Below are positions 35,570 to 44,292 of a stretch of 64,000 nt of DNA, piece after piece (positions within the stretch are counted from its first letter, which is position 1; each line of letters opens with the position of its first letter). The DNA is from G963555815 sp965249615 [NCBI: bacterium] (GTDB taxonomy: Bacteria > UBA8248 > JACPRG01): the NCBI GenBank assembly GCA_965249615.1, contig CBDFMI010000005.1:434001-498000 (forward strand), written 5' to 3'. The translations under genes and the position numbers were made by a program. Under the pieces are notes generated by a model. That model saw nothing but the letters and a program-made list of their open reading frames with translations, made no database searches and was not told the DNA's origin.

Positions 35570-36537
35570 CCTTCCTCTCCTCCCTGGGCTTGATCAGCCG
35601 AAGGGACACGAATCTTCCGAAAGTCCATCCAGAGGTCAAAGAGACCTGCGGCGGCCAAGAGATAGGGCATGAGCAAGCTGACGAGATAGACCGGCACGCG
35701 GAGGGCCACCATCACCCTCCGCTGGTTGAAGAAGTGGTGGAGGACGGCGACCCCCTGTAGAAAGTAGCCGAATAAAAGGAGAATGAATCCATTCCACCCG
35801 ACCCAGAAGGTGGCTTCCCAGGGAAGGAGGAGGCTGGCCGCAAAGACGATCAGGAGCCACACTGCCCGCTCGGGCATCCCCCATTGAGAAAAATCTTGCG
35901 AGGGGAAGAGGGCTCGCCACCCGCGCCGGATCCAAAACCATCGGATGACCATGTAATTCACGAGCGATACCCACAGGAAATTCAAAAAAGTAATGGCCGG
36001 AAGAGAGCGCCACAGGAGGCGGGCAACCAGTTCCGCTCCCTCGCCCCCACCCGGGCGAGCCGTTCCCTCCAGGACAACGCTCGTCTCAACTCGAAAAAGG
36101 TCCACCAAGGCCCCTCCCGATCCCCCCCAATGCAACAAGAGGGCAATGGCGGCCAGAATGACCGCCGGGCCTAAGCTGATCAGCACGACGCGCTCGACAG
36201 AGGCCCGGATGCGGATCCCCTCGCTGATAAGGACGATAAGGGGCGCCACAAGGAGGAGAAACTTGAGACCCACGCTCAACCCCGTCAGCCCCACCAGGGC
36301 GAAGAACACCAGGCCCAAGGTCGCCCAGCCCGCCCTGCGGCCCCCTCGAAGATAGGCGTGGATCGCCGGGGCAGGAGCGAAAAGGCCCAGAACACCCCCC
36401 AAGAGGGGGCCAAACTGCGACGAGAGGAGGAGAAGAACGGTGAGGATGGCCTGCGGGATGACACAGATGGCCCACGCCTGGAGGGTCTCCCGCATAGGAC
36501 TGACCCCATCGCCAAACCCTCGGGAAGAAACCATCAC
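35566..36537 (-). CDS. DUF2232 (YybS-like) membrane protein
   Basis: 323 aa, about eight membrane helices. It matches DUF2232 by position (between rpsR and rplI) and by features such as GVLGLFAPAPAIHAYLRGGRRAGWATLGLVFFALVG near the N-terminus and FWVGWNGFILLLFGYFLQGVAVLHHFFNQRRV near the C-terminus. The rpsR-DUF2232-rplI arrangement occurs in many anaerobic and delta-like bacteria. The family resembles S-component or permease-type membrane proteins; no substrate is known here. Confidence 0.85.
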   Translation of the reverse strand: MMVSSRGFGDGVSPMRETLQAWAICVIPQAILTVLLLLSSQFGPLLGGVLGLFAPAPAIHAYLRGGRRAGWATLGLVFFALVGLTGLSVGLKFLLLVAPLIVLISEGIRIRASVERVVLISLGPAVILAAIALLLHWGGSGGALVDLFRVETSVVLEGTARPGGGEGAELVARLLWRSLPAITFLNFLWVSLVNYMVIRWFWIRRGWRALFPSQDFSQWGMPERAVWLLIVFAASLLLPWEATFWVGWNGFILLLFGYFLQGVAVLHHFFNQRRVMVALRVPVYLVSLLMPYLLAAAGLFDLWMDFRKIRVPSADQAQGGEEG

Positions 36538-36556
36538 CGCCCTCCGGGATTGGCCT

Positions 36557-36817
36557 TCACTGGCGCTCGACGGTGAAGGGCATGAGGGCTATGTTTCGGG
36601 AGCGTTTGACGGCCACCGTAAGCTGGCGCTGGTGGCGGGCGCAGTTTCCTGAGATCCGCCGGGAGATGATCTTCCCCCGCTCGGTGATGAGGCCTCGAAG
36701 GTTTCGGACATCTTTGTAGTCGATGTACGGATGCTTGTCGGCACAGAAGCGGCAGACCTTTTTTCTCAGAAAGCGCTTCTTCTTCACTTTCAATGTCTTC
36801 TTGGTCTTAAACCTCAA
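36557..36817 (-). CDS. rpsR: 30S ribosomal protein S18
   Basis: 86 aa. [35 protein letters not shown] and [30 protein letters not shown] are the S18 signature. The CRFC pair with a later Cys is the Cys-containing (C+) form of the N-terminal region. It follows ssb by 12 bp and precedes the DUF2232 gene by 19 bp on the same strand. Confidence 0.97.
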   Translation of the reverse strand: MRFKTKKTLKVKKKRFLRKKVCRFCADKHPYIDYKDVRNLRGLITERGKIISRRISGNCARHQRQLTVAVKRSRNIALMPFTVERQ

Positions 36818-36829
36818 AGAGCAAACCTC

Positions 36830-37222
36830 CTAAAAGGGGATGTCATCCTCCCCCGGAGCAGGACTCTCGGGGGACCCAGCGGCGGGCCGATCCCCGGGTC
36901 GGGGCATAAATTGAACAGACTGGGCCACCACCTCGTGCTTGCTGCGCTTGACACCGTCCTCTCCCTCCCAGGTTCGGTACTGAAGCCTCCCCTCGACGAG
37001 GGTGAGGCGGCCCTTGGAAAGATATTCCCCGACCAACTCAGCCTGGCGGCCAAAGGCCACCACGTCCACAAAGCAGGTCTCCTCCCGTTTCTCCTCCCCC
37101 TGGCGGAAGCGACGGTTCACGGCCAGGCCGAAGGTGGCCACGGGAGTCCCCTGGGGGGTATAACGAAGCTCTGGGTCCCTCGTCAGGTTTCCCATTAAGA
37201 TAATCCGGTTGTAACTGGCCAT
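36830..37222 (-). CDS. ssb: Single-stranded DNA-binding protein
   Basis: 130 aa. The OB-fold is clear (NRIILMGNLTRDPELRYTPQG, FGLAVNRRF, CFVDVVAFGRQAELVGEYL, TLVEGRLQYRTWE). The C-terminus ends DDIPF, the acidic tip that recruits partner proteins. Short Gly/Pro/Ser linker. Lies between rpsF and rpsR, the standard arrangement linking replication to ribosome synthesis. Confidence 0.97.
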   Translation of the reverse strand: MASYNRIILMGNLTRDPELRYTPQGTPVATFGLAVNRRFRQGEEKREETCFVDVVAFGRQAELVGEYLSKGRLTLVEGRLQYRTWEGEDGVKRSKHEVVAQSVQFMPRPGDRPAAGSPESPAPGEDDIPF

Positions 37223-37253
37223 GGTCCCGGTCTCTCGGGGGGGAGTGCCTCAA

Positions 37254-37745
37254 TTAGGAAGAGGACTCGGCCTCCGTGTCCTGCTTAGGCTCTCGGTGCG
37301 GCTCGACCAACTGCGCACTCTCGGCGGATTTCTCTTTAGGATCTTTCTCTGGCCTGGCCGGCGGCTGACGAACTCCCTCCGCTCCGCCGCGCTCTGATTC
37401 AGGCCGTTCCCGAACCTGCTCCGCCCGGAGCTCGGCCGGCGTGGTGATGCCGGCTCGCACCCGGACCGTCATGTATTTCAGGATAGCCTCGGAGATCTTG
37501 AGGTGACGCTCTAGCTCTTTCAGCACAGCGGGCTCCGCTCGGTAGCGAAGGAGGACATAATAACCGTAACGATTCTTCTTGATTTCGTAGGCGAGGCGCT
37601 TTTTTCCCCATCGTTCCGAATCACTCAGCTCGCCCCCGCCGCCGGTGACAACCTGCTCAGCGGCCTCAACCCGCCGCGTGATCTCCTCTTCCTCCAGGTC
37701 TGGCTGGAGGATGAAGACACTTTCGTAATGACCCATTCCGATCAC
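37254..37745 (-). CDS. rpsF: 30S ribosomal protein S6 with long C-terminal tail
   Basis: 163 aa. The S6 fold (YESVFILQPDLEEEEITRRVE, WGKKRLAYEIKKNRYGYYVLLRY, LKISEAILKYMTVRV) ends near residue 110. The remaining 50 or so residues are a charged, Glu/Pro/Arg-rich low-complexity tail, longer than the usual S6 (about 95-140 aa). First gene of rpsF-ssb-rpsR, 9 bp after pth; no S6:S18 leader motif is possible in so short a gap. Confidence 0.96.
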   Translation of the reverse strand: MIGMGHYESVFILQPDLEEEEITRRVEAAEQVVTGGGGELSDSERWGKKRLAYEIKKNRYGYYVLLRYRAEPAVLKELERHLKISEAILKYMTVRVRAGITTPAELRAEQVRERPESERGGAEGVRQPPARPEKDPKEKSAESAQLVEPHREPKQDTEAESSS

Positions 37746-37754
37746 TCCTCCGAA

Positions 37755-38429
37755 TCAGGGGGAGAACAGGCGCGCCGTCACCAGGGAGACAATGGCCGCG
37801 AGCTTCATGCGCGCCGGGGAACGCCCCCGTCCTTGCACTGAGTTAACAGGCTCCCGGCCCCACAGGCGGAGCAGTTCTTCCACCCGCCCCAGCCCCCGAG
37901 CGAGGATGTCGGGAAGCTCAGCCAACTCCTCCTCCGCAAAGGGAGCCAGGACATGTTCCGCCGCCTGCTGGGCTTCGAGGGGCCGACCCATGCCGATGCG
38001 AAGCCGGGTGAATTGCCCCGTCCCCAGAGACTCTACCACAGACCGGACACCCAGATGGCCCGCGTCCCCTCCACTCCTTTTTACACGAAGACGCCCCCAG
38101 GCGATGTCAAAGTCGTCGTGGATGAGCAAAAGTTCCGCTGGAGAGAGACCCAGGGCCTTCATCAGGGTCCCTACGACAGGGCCGCTCCGATTCATGAAAG
38201 TCTGGGGCTTGGCCAGGACGACCTCCCGGCCACTAAGAGAGCCACTGCCCCTCAGAGCGCCACGGCCCTTTTGCCGAACTGAAATTTGGTGTCGACTGCC
38301 GATCTCGTCCAAGAGGAGAAATCCGACATTGTGTCGGGTCGTCTCGTATGAGGGTCCTGGGTTCCCAAGGCCGACGATGAGGATGGGGGCCTCAGACGCT
38401 TCGCGGGCAGAGGGGCCGAAACGGCTCAA
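37755..38429 (-). CDS. pth: Peptidyl-tRNA hydrolase
   Basis: 224 aa. Releases peptides from peptidyl-tRNA dropped from ribosomes. GLGNPGPSYETTRHNVGFLLLDEI includes the catalytic His (RHNVGF) and Asn, LAKPQTFMNRSGPVVG the substrate loop, and LLIHDDFDIAWGRLRVKRSGG the conserved Asp. The C-terminus carries an Arg-rich extension of about 25 residues. It overlaps the rplY stop by four bases (ATGA), the typical rplY-pth order. Confidence 0.97.
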   Translation of the reverse strand: MSRFGPSAREASEAPILIVGLGNPGPSYETTRHNVGFLLLDEIGSRHQISVRQKGRGALRGSGSLSGREVVLAKPQTFMNRSGPVVGTLMKALGLSPAELLLIHDDFDIAWGRLRVKRSGGDAGHLGVRSVVESLGTGQFTRLRIGMGRPLEAQQAAEHVLAPFAEEELAELPDILARGLGRVEELLRLWGREPVNSVQGRGRSPARMKLAAIVSLVTARLFSP

Positions 38430-39151
38430 TCCCCTTTCTCCTTCCCCCCTTTGGCTTCCTTTCCGCCAGACTGCCCGGCACCCCCCTCAGGTGGGGGCTT
38501 CCCTTCTTCACCCTCAGGAGCGCCTTCCGCAGCGGCAGCAGCCTCACCTTCCGCCACCCCCTCAACGGGTGCAGCGACAACCTCCTCGGCCACCACCGAG
38601 ATACTGGCCACGGCCTCACTTGGCTCATTCAGAACGGTCACTTCAGCGGGAGTGGCAATATCGCTGACGTGGAGCGCTTCGCCGATCTCGAGGTTTTCCA
38701 CATCGACTGTAACGGACTTCGGGATGTGGACGGGAAGACACCGCACCTTGAGCGCGTTCACCAGCTGGGAGAGAAGGGCCCCCGCCACCAAAACCAGCAC
38801 TTTTGGCTTTCCGGTCAGCTCAATCGGGACCTCGACCTCCACCTCTTTCTCCATGGAGATTCGCACCAGATCCGCGTGTATGAGGTCGCCTCGAATAGGG
38901 TCCACCTGAAGCTCCCGAACCATGACGGTCCGATCTTTAGATTCCTCTCCAGCCACCTTGAGCTTCATCAGGGCGTTTTCCCCCGCCTCGGTCCGAAGCG
39001 CCTGCCTGAGCTCTTTGGCGTCTAAGGCCAACGGGAGGAGCTCCCCCTCTCCATACATGATGGCCGGAATGAAACCCTTTCTACGGAGCCGTCGGGCGAA
39101 CCCCTTGCCCCGCCCCTCACGATTCTCCGCTTTCAGGAAAAGCTCCTCCAA
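38426..39151 (-). CDS. rplY: 50S ribosomal protein L25 / general stress protein Ctc
   Basis: About 241 aa from a TTG at 39151, chosen because AGGAGGGGATC lies just before it and the protein then starts MEELFLKAENREGRGKGFARR (written in two parts here: MEELFLKAENREG, GRGKGFARRL), the L25 opening. IPAIMYGEGELLPLALDAKEL and VDVENLEIGEALHVSDI follow, the two-domain Ctc form binding 5S rRNA. The last 40 residues are Ala/Glu/Gly/Lys-rich low complexity. Lies 12 bp from the prs stop region. The longer frame upstream is not family-like. Confidence 0.95.
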   Translation of the reverse strand: MEELFLKAENREGRGKGFARRLRRKGFIPAIMYGEGELLPLALDAKELRQALRTEAGENALMKLKVAGEESKDRTVMVRELQVDPIRGDLIHADLVRISMEKEVEVEVPIELTGKPKVLVLVAGALLSQLVNALKVRCLPVHIPKSVTVDVENLEIGEALHVSDIATPAEVTVLNEPSEAVASISVVAEEVVAAPVEGVAEGEAAAAAEGAPEGEEGKPPPEGGAGQSGGKEAKGGKEKGD

Positions 39152-39162
39152 GATCCCCTCCT

Positions 39163-40110
39163 TTACACGAATAATGAACTCACAGAAGACTCGCTGTGGA
39201 TTCGCTGAACCGCCTCCCCCAAGAGACGGGCGATGGAAAGGGACTGGATGCGGGGACACTCCTGAGCTTGGGGACTCAAGGGGATAGTGTCCGTCACCAG
39301 GACCTCTTTGAGTCCCGAGTCCGCAATCCGCTCGATGGCCTGACCCGAAAAGACGGCGTGAGTACAACAGGCGTAGACCGCGTTGGCCCCACGGTCCATA
39401 AGGGCTTTCGCCCCCTCCGTCAGGGTCCCGGCCGTATCGATCAGGTCGTCTACAATGAGGACATCCCGGCCTTTGACATCTCCGATGACATTCATCACTT
39501 GAGCAACGTTATCGTTCTCTCTCTCGCGCCGTTTGTCGATGATACCCAGGTCGGCGTTCAGGCGCTTGGCGAAGGCTCGAGCCCGCTCGACCCCCCCCGC
39601 GTCCGGCGAGAAAACGCTCAGGTTCAACCATGACCTCTCCCTGAAATGCTCGATCAGGACCGGGGCGGCGAAGAGGTGGTCCACCGGGATATCGAAGAAC
39701 CCCTGAATCTGGCCTGCGTGAAGATCCATGGAGAGGATTCGGTCAGCCCCGGCCGCACCCAGAAGGTTCGCCACCAGCTTCGCCGTGATGGGGACCCTCG
39801 GCTGGACCTTCCGGTCCTGGCGGGCGTAACCGAAATAGGGGATGACGGCTGTGATCCGCTGGGCCGAGGCCCGGCGGAAGGCGTCAATCATGATGAGGAG
39901 TTCCATCAGATTGGCGTTGCTCGGGGTGCAGGTCGACTGGACGAGAAAACAGTCCCGACCCCGGACGTTTTCCTGGATTTGGACGGAGATCTCGCCATCG
40001 CTGAAGTCAGTGATCTGTAGCTCCCCGGTGGAAGTCCCCAGATAGGCCGACATCCCCTCAGTCAGGGCTCTGCTAGCCCGGCCCGAGAATAGCTTCAACT
40101 CGCCGTTCAT
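39163..40110 (-). CDS. prs: Ribose-phosphate pyrophosphokinase
   Basis: 315 aa, makes PRPP from ribose-5-phosphate and [60 protein letters not shown] (ATP-binding), [19 protein letters not shown] and [15 protein letters not shown] (the PRPP loop) are all present. Normal length. It lies between rplY and tRNA-Gln. No purine-type operator is visible. Confidence 0.97.
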   Translation of the reverse strand: MNGELKLFSGRASRALTEGMSAYLGTSTGELQITDFSDGEISVQIQENVRGRDCFLVQSTCTPSNANLMELLIMIDAFRRASAQRITAVIPYFGYARQDRKVQPRVPITAKLVANLLGAAGADRILSMDLHAGQIQGFFDIPVDHLFAAPVLIEHFRERSWLNLSVFSPDAGGVERARAFAKRLNADLGIIDKRRERENDNVAQVMNVIGDVKGRDVLIVDDLIDTAGTLTEGAKALMDRGANAVYACCTHAVFSGQAIERIADSGLKEVLVTDTIPLSPQAQECPRIQSLSIARLLGEAVQRIHSESSVSSLFV

Positions 40111-40140
40111 CTAAAGCGCCTCAGATCCTGCTGCGATTTA

Positions 40141-40215
40141 TGGTTGGGGCGGGAGGATTCGAACCTCCGAATGCTGGATCCAAAATCCAGTGCCTTGCCA
40201 CTTGGCGACGCCCCA
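40141..40215 (-). tRNA. tRNA-Gln (anticodon TTG)
   Basis: 75 nt including an encoded CCA. Acceptor TGGGGCG pairs with CGCCCCA, the anticodon arm is CTGGA-TTTTGGA-TCCAG with anticodon TTG, and the T-arm GGAGG-TTCGAATC-CTCC ends in the acceptor. The UUG tRNA-Gln sits between ispE and prs, a place it also occupies in some Geobacter-type genomes. It is the only RNA gene recognised here with confidence. Confidence 0.97.
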
Positions 40216-40320
40216 ATTCGGCTCGCTACCCCACGGGCCCCTTTAGAAAGGAGCCGGTTCCTCCTTGGGGGCGAGAGGCCCTGGGGGGACTCATCGACCT
40301 CACAGACCCAGCCTTCCCGA

Positions 40321-41199
40321 CTAGGCGCCAAAGGTCTTTTGACGGCCGCTGAGCGTCCTCGTCAGCCAGCACTCACAACTCGGGTGGCGTAAACTCCGAA
40401 CGGCCCGGATTGCTGAGGCGGGGTTCGAGAAGAGGCCGTAGACACTGGGCCCACTTCCCGTCATGGATGTAAACTCAGCCCCCTCCGCCGTCAACCGTCT
40501 CCTGAGTTCCTTAATAACGGGGTGGGCCGCTGCTACCACCTCTTCCAAGTCATTTGACCAGCGGTCCTTCGGGATCGCTGAGAGGTTCCTCGGTGGAGAA
40601 TAAATAGTAGGACTCCTCCCCTTCTCTGTCAACTTTAATTTTAGCGTTTCATACGCCCAACGCGTTGAAATCCTTATCCGTGGCGTCACGATGACGACTG
40701 GGCTCGACGGCTCAGGGTCCACCTCCGTCAGCCGCTCTCCCCGCCCCTCTCCCAGGGCCCTGGGGCCTTCGAGAAAAAAGGGCACATCTGTGCCCACCTT
40801 CTCAGCCAGGGATTTCAGTTCCTCCTTTGAGAGACCCCCATTCCAGAGCCGGTTCAGCCCCCACAGAGTGGCCGCAGCGTCGGCGCTCCCACCGCCTAGT
40901 CCCGCCTCCATGGGGATCCGCTTCTCGATGTAAATGGAAACCCCGCCCCGAGTGCCGATGCGATCAAAGAACAGGCAAGCCGCCTGATGGGCCAGATTCT
41001 CTGGTCCGTCGGGAACATCGGGATGGGAACAGTAGACCCGAGTCCCCCCCGGCCGACGACACAGGGTCAGCCGGTCTCTCAGGTCCACCATCTGAAGGAG
41101 GGTTGAAACCTCATGATATCCATCTTTCCGGTGACCGAGGACCCGAAGCCAAAGGTTAATCTTGGCGGGCGGAAAGAGGATCAGGACTTCAAGGGACAT
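40321..41199 (-). CDS. ispE: 4-diphosphocytidyl-2-C-methyl-D-erythritol kinase
   Basis: About 292 aa from the ATG at 41199 (MSLEVLILFPPAKINLWLRV). GHMP-family kinase of the MEP isoprenoid pathway. The signatures are PAKINLWLRVLGHRKDGYHEV, PMEAGLGGGSADAAATL (ATP loop) and SMTGSGPSVYGLF. Longer frame upstream is a shadow of the lolB-like gene. It overlaps that gene's end by 11 bp. MEP-pathway use fits most Gram-negative bacteria. Confidence 0.96.
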   Translation of the reverse strand: MSLEVLILFPPAKINLWLRVLGHRKDGYHEVSTLLQMVDLRDRLTLCRRPGGTRVYCSHPDVPDGPENLAHQAACLFFDRIGTRGGVSIYIEKRIPMEAGLGGGSADAAATLWGLNRLWNGGLSKEELKSLAEKVGTDVPFFLEGPRALGEGRGERLTEVDPEPSSPVVIVTPRIRISTRWAYETLKLKLTEKGRSPTIYSPPRNLSAIPKDRWSNDLEEVVAAAHPVIKELRRRLTAEGAEFTSMTGSGPSVYGLFSNPASAIRAVRSLRHPSCECWLTRTLSGRQKTFGA

Positions 41200-42007
41200 G
41201 GGGAGAATTGTGGTCGATGGAGACGACCTCCGCCCCCTCAGGAATTGGGAGGTGAAAGGCCAGATCGGGGATCCCCTCGTTGACACGAAGGTTTTGATAG
41301 GTGACCCCGAAGGCCCGATGGCTTGAAGGGACTTCAATTCGGACTCTGCCCGGAAGAGAGATTCCCTCCACCTCCCGGTAATCGTCATACTGCACCGCCA
41401 GGTGCGTCTTGCCGCCCGAATCTAAACCCTCCGCCCGGAGCGGATGAAGGGAACGGGCGTCGACCCACCACCTTCCAAAGGGTCCCCCGGGGGCGACGGA
41501 TTCCAGTCGATAAGCGCCGGTCCTCTCTTCATAGGCAATGCGAAGGGACTCGGACGCTAAAAGTTCTGGCAGGTCTCCCCAGAGGAGAGAGACGATCTCC
41601 CCGGGCCCCACTGGGACCCCCAGCCAGAGAAAAATGTTTTCAGGCGTGGCCTTACCCTGAAGATATTTTCCCTCCTGGGGAGAATAGACCGTCAGGTTTT
41701 GGTTGTGGGAGACGATGTACAGGGCGGGTTGCCCAAAAAAGCTCAAGGGCTCTATTCGAAGGGATTCTTCAGCTTTCAAGAGCAGGACGGCCCGGCCCGA
41801 GTAACGCTCTCTTGGCGAGTCCACTTCCACCTGGGCCCAAGCCTTCAGGTCCTTCAAACCCCTGCGCCGGCTCTTCAACTCCTCGTGCAGAGACAGGGGA
41901 TCGGCAAGATAGCGTGCCGCCTCAGGGGGAGGGGGAATCGGAGGGGCCAGGGAAGCACAGCCCACCAGCCCAAGACCCAAGGCCAATCCCAGGGAGCCAG
42001 CCCTCAC
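41189..42007 (-). CDS. LolB-like / DUF4292 outer-membrane lipoprotein
   Basis: 272 aa. LALGLGLVGCASL is a lipobox, so it is a lipid-anchored envelope protein. ALVLLKAEESLRIEPLSFFG-type strands (here AVLLLKAEESLRIEPL), FGQPALYIVSHNQNLTVYSP and ATPENIFLWLGVPVGPGE resemble LolB/DUF4292 lipid-binding barrels. Position next to ispE matches the classical lolB-ispE pairing. LolB delivers lipoproteins to the outer membrane; sequence divergence leaves that role as likely but not proven. Confidence 0.75.
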   Translation of the reverse strand: MRAGSLGLALGLGLVGCASLAPPIPPPPEAARYLADPLSLHEELKSRRRGLKDLKAWAQVEVDSPRERYSGRAVLLLKAEESLRIEPLSFFGQPALYIVSHNQNLTVYSPQEGKYLQGKATPENIFLWLGVPVGPGEIVSLLWGDLPELLASESLRIAYEERTGAYRLESVAPGGPFGRWWVDARSLHPLRAEGLDSGGKTHLAVQYDDYREVEGISLPGRVRIEVPSSHRAFGVTYQNLRVNEGIPDLAFHLPIPEGAEVVSIDHNSPHVP

Positions 42008-43788
42008 TTCTTCTGCACCTCTTGCAGAAGGACTTTAAGTCGGCCCAGCTTCTCTTTGACCTCGGTGTTCTCAGGGTCGTTTTCCAGAGATTGCTCCCAG
42101 GCCTTTTCGGCTTCGTCTAAACGCTGGAGATCAAGGTAGACGTCGCCGAGATGGTCCAGGATGACGGGGTCATCGGGGATCGAGGAGGCCGCGAGCTCCA
42201 GCTGCTTCAGCGCCCGCTCGAGCCACCCCTTCTTGTAATAAGCCCAACCCAAGCTGTCGATGAAGGCCCCGTTATCCGGTTCAAGCTCGAGCGCCCGCTC
42301 GATGAGGGCGATGGATTCATCCAGGTTAATCCCCTGCTCCGCCCACATGTAGCCCAGGAGGTTGTTGGCGTTCGCGTTGTCCGGATCGAGCTCAAGCGTC
42401 TCCCTCATCGCCTTGGCGACATTCTCATAGTCCTTGAGCTCGTAGTAGGCCACCCCCAAGTCAAAGTGATAGCGCTCGCTCGCGGGCGCTAGTTCTATGG
42501 CCCTCTTGTATTCGGCTACGGCCTCGTGATGTTTTTCTTGCCGCGCCAGGTAGGCCCCAGCCAAATAAAAGCCCCGCGCGTCTTCGGGGGCGAGCTCCTG
42601 AAATTCCCGGAGGACCTTTTGGGCATCGTCCTGCCGTTCCAATCCCACCAGAACCCGGCTCATCAGCAGCCAGCTTTCCAGGGAATCGGGGTGCCGCTCC
42701 AAGAGGGCCTCTAACTCAGCCAAGGCCTCAGCAAGTCGACCTCGTTCTTCATAGATCAGGACCACGGTTCTCCAGACAAACTCGTCATCTGGACGGGCTC
42801 TAAGATAGAGACGAAACTTCTCCAAGGCCCGCTGATAGTCCCGTCGCTCAAAGTGGAGGAAGCCCAGGGCCCGGTGAGCCAGGCTGCTATCGGGCTGGTC
42901 CAGGCTGGGGACCTCCGATTCCCCCTCGGCCCCCCCCCCTTGGCTACCGGAGAGATGGTCCAGGCGGGCACGAACCGGGCCGTGTTGCGGGTTGATCAGG
43001 AGGGCCCTCTGATAGGCGACGATCGCCTGGTGAACCTCACCCCTGAGCTCATGGACCTCACCTATACGGATGAGGGCCGGCTCAAAACGCGGAAGGATAT
43101 TTAGGGCCGTCTGAAGGGAGCCCAGGGCCTCGTCATAGCGTTCGGTGCGGGCGTAGAGGTGGCCGAGAAAGAAGTGGGCGAAGGGGGAGCCAGGCTCAAG
43201 TTCGAGGAGGCCTTCAAAGACCTCAATGCTTTTTCCGTTCTCCCCCACCTCAGAGAGGAGGGTGCCCAGATAGAGATGGGCCTCTCGGGAATTAGGGTCA
43301 GCGCGAAGGATCGCTTCATACTGGGCGATGGCGTCTTCCCGACGCCTCAACCCGGAGTAGATCCCTCCCAGCAGCTCTCGATTCGGCAGATGGTCTGGGG
43401 CCAGGCGAAGAGCCGCCTCCGCCTCGGAACGGGCTCGCTCGATGGCCCCCTGGCGGAGAAGGACCGAGGCCAGGGCCTGCCGCAAGATGGCCGAGTTAGG
43501 GTCTGCGAGGACAGCCTGCTCATAGGAGTCAACCGCTTCCGCCCCATCGTCTTCAACATCTTTGAGAAGACCCTCAAGGTAATGAAAAATGGCCTCGGGG
43601 GGCTCTAGTCCCTCGGCCGCAGAGAACTCCTCAGGAACACCCTCACGAAAAGCTTCCTCCCCTTCACTCGAGGGGCCGGCCCAGAACTCCGAGGAGAAGA
43701 ACTTAGAGGAGAAGAATGAGGTACAGCCCACCCCCAACAACAAAAAACCAGCCATCAGGAAGAAAGAAGACACCCTTCTTTTATTCAT
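42004..43788 (-). CDS. Tetratricopeptide repeat lipoprotein
   Basis: 594 aa. The signal ends in the lipobox LLLGVGCTSF. The rest is about 14 tandem TPRs of 34 residues (e.g. YEAILRADPNSREAHLYLGTLL, FFLGHLYARTERYDEALGSL, ALELEPDNGAFIDSLGWAYYKKG). Such lipoproteins act as scaffolds in the periplasm or outer membrane, for example in polysaccharide export or outer-membrane assembly. It overlaps the lolB-like gene by ATGA and the DciA-like gene by ATGA. A C10 tract (42930-42939) lies in frame in a Gly/Gln-rich linker. Confidence 0.82.
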   Translation of the reverse strand: MNKRRVSSFFLMAGFLLLGVGCTSFFSSKFFSSEFWAGPSSEGEEAFREGVPEEFSAAEGLEPPEAIFHYLEGLLKDVEDDGAEAVDSYEQAVLADPNSAILRQALASVLLRQGAIERARSEAEAALRLAPDHLPNRELLGGIYSGLRRREDAIAQYEAILRADPNSREAHLYLGTLLSEVGENGKSIEVFEGLLELEPGSPFAHFFLGHLYARTERYDEALGSLQTALNILPRFEPALIRIGEVHELRGEVHQAIVAYQRALLINPQHGPVRARLDHLSGSQGGGAEGESEVPSLDQPDSSLAHRALGFLHFERRDYQRALEKFRLYLRARPDDEFVWRTVVLIYEERGRLAEALAELEALLERHPDSLESWLLMSRVLVGLERQDDAQKVLREFQELAPEDARGFYLAGAYLARQEKHHEAVAEYKRAIELAPASERYHFDLGVAYYELKDYENVAKAMRETLELDPDNANANNLLGYMWAEQGINLDESIALIERALELEPDNGAFIDSLGWAYYKKGWLERALKQLELAASSIPDDPVILDHLGDVYLDLQRLDEAEKAWEQSLENDPENTEVKEKLGRLKVLLQEVQKK

Positions 43789-44288
43789 TTCAGTTCCTTC
43801 ATCCGCCGCTCCAACTCCCCCCGAAGCAGGGCCCGGCGTACCTGCTGTCGGGTCTCCGGATCCTGAAGGACCTCGAGCCCACGGTCTAGTGCCTTGACGT
43901 CGGGGTCTTTGGGGGTGATCCCCTCAGTCGCGATCCGCCTTGCGTCCTCTGAAGTCGCAGACTCACTGCTGGGAAAATCGTGGGGTGAGGAAGAGACGGG
44001 ACCCAGGCTGAAGAAGATCCTGTCGATAGCCTCTTCTCCCACGACCGCGTTCAGCCGGGCGCGAATGTCCTCCCGCATGAGATTCAGCTGCTGCAACCAG
44101 ACCGAGTCTCGGACGTGGACATAAAGGGTCTTGCTGCGCACCTCAACCGGCCGTGCCACGCGGACTACGGCCTCCCCCACCACTTCGTCCCAATACCGGA
44201 GGACTTTCTGGCGAGCGAGTCTCTGCCCCCAAGGGGTTTTTTCTTGCAACCTTGCGAGGACCCCGCCCACAGAAGAAAACTGACCCAT
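43785..44288 (-). CDS. DUF721 (DciA-like) protein
   Basis: About 167 aa from the ATG at 44288; earlier codons give an unrelated extension. TPWGQRLARQKVLRYWDEVVGEAVVRVARPVEV is the DUF721 start, followed by KTLYVHVRDSVWLQQLNLMREDI. DciA is the ancestral loader/partner of the DnaB helicase, so this is plausible here because dnaB is in the same window, though 9 kb away. It ends in a charged tail. It overlaps the TPR lipoprotein start by four bases and begins 5 bp past the plsC stop. Confidence 0.8.
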   Translation of the reverse strand: MGQFSSVGGVLARLQEKTPWGQRLARQKVLRYWDEVVGEAVVRVARPVEVRSKTLYVHVRDSVWLQQLNLMREDIRARLNAVVGEEAIDRIFFSLGPVSSSPHDFPSSESATSEDARRIATEGITPKDPDVKALDRGLEVLQDPETRQQVRRALLRGELERRMKELK

Positions 44289-44292
44289 CCTC

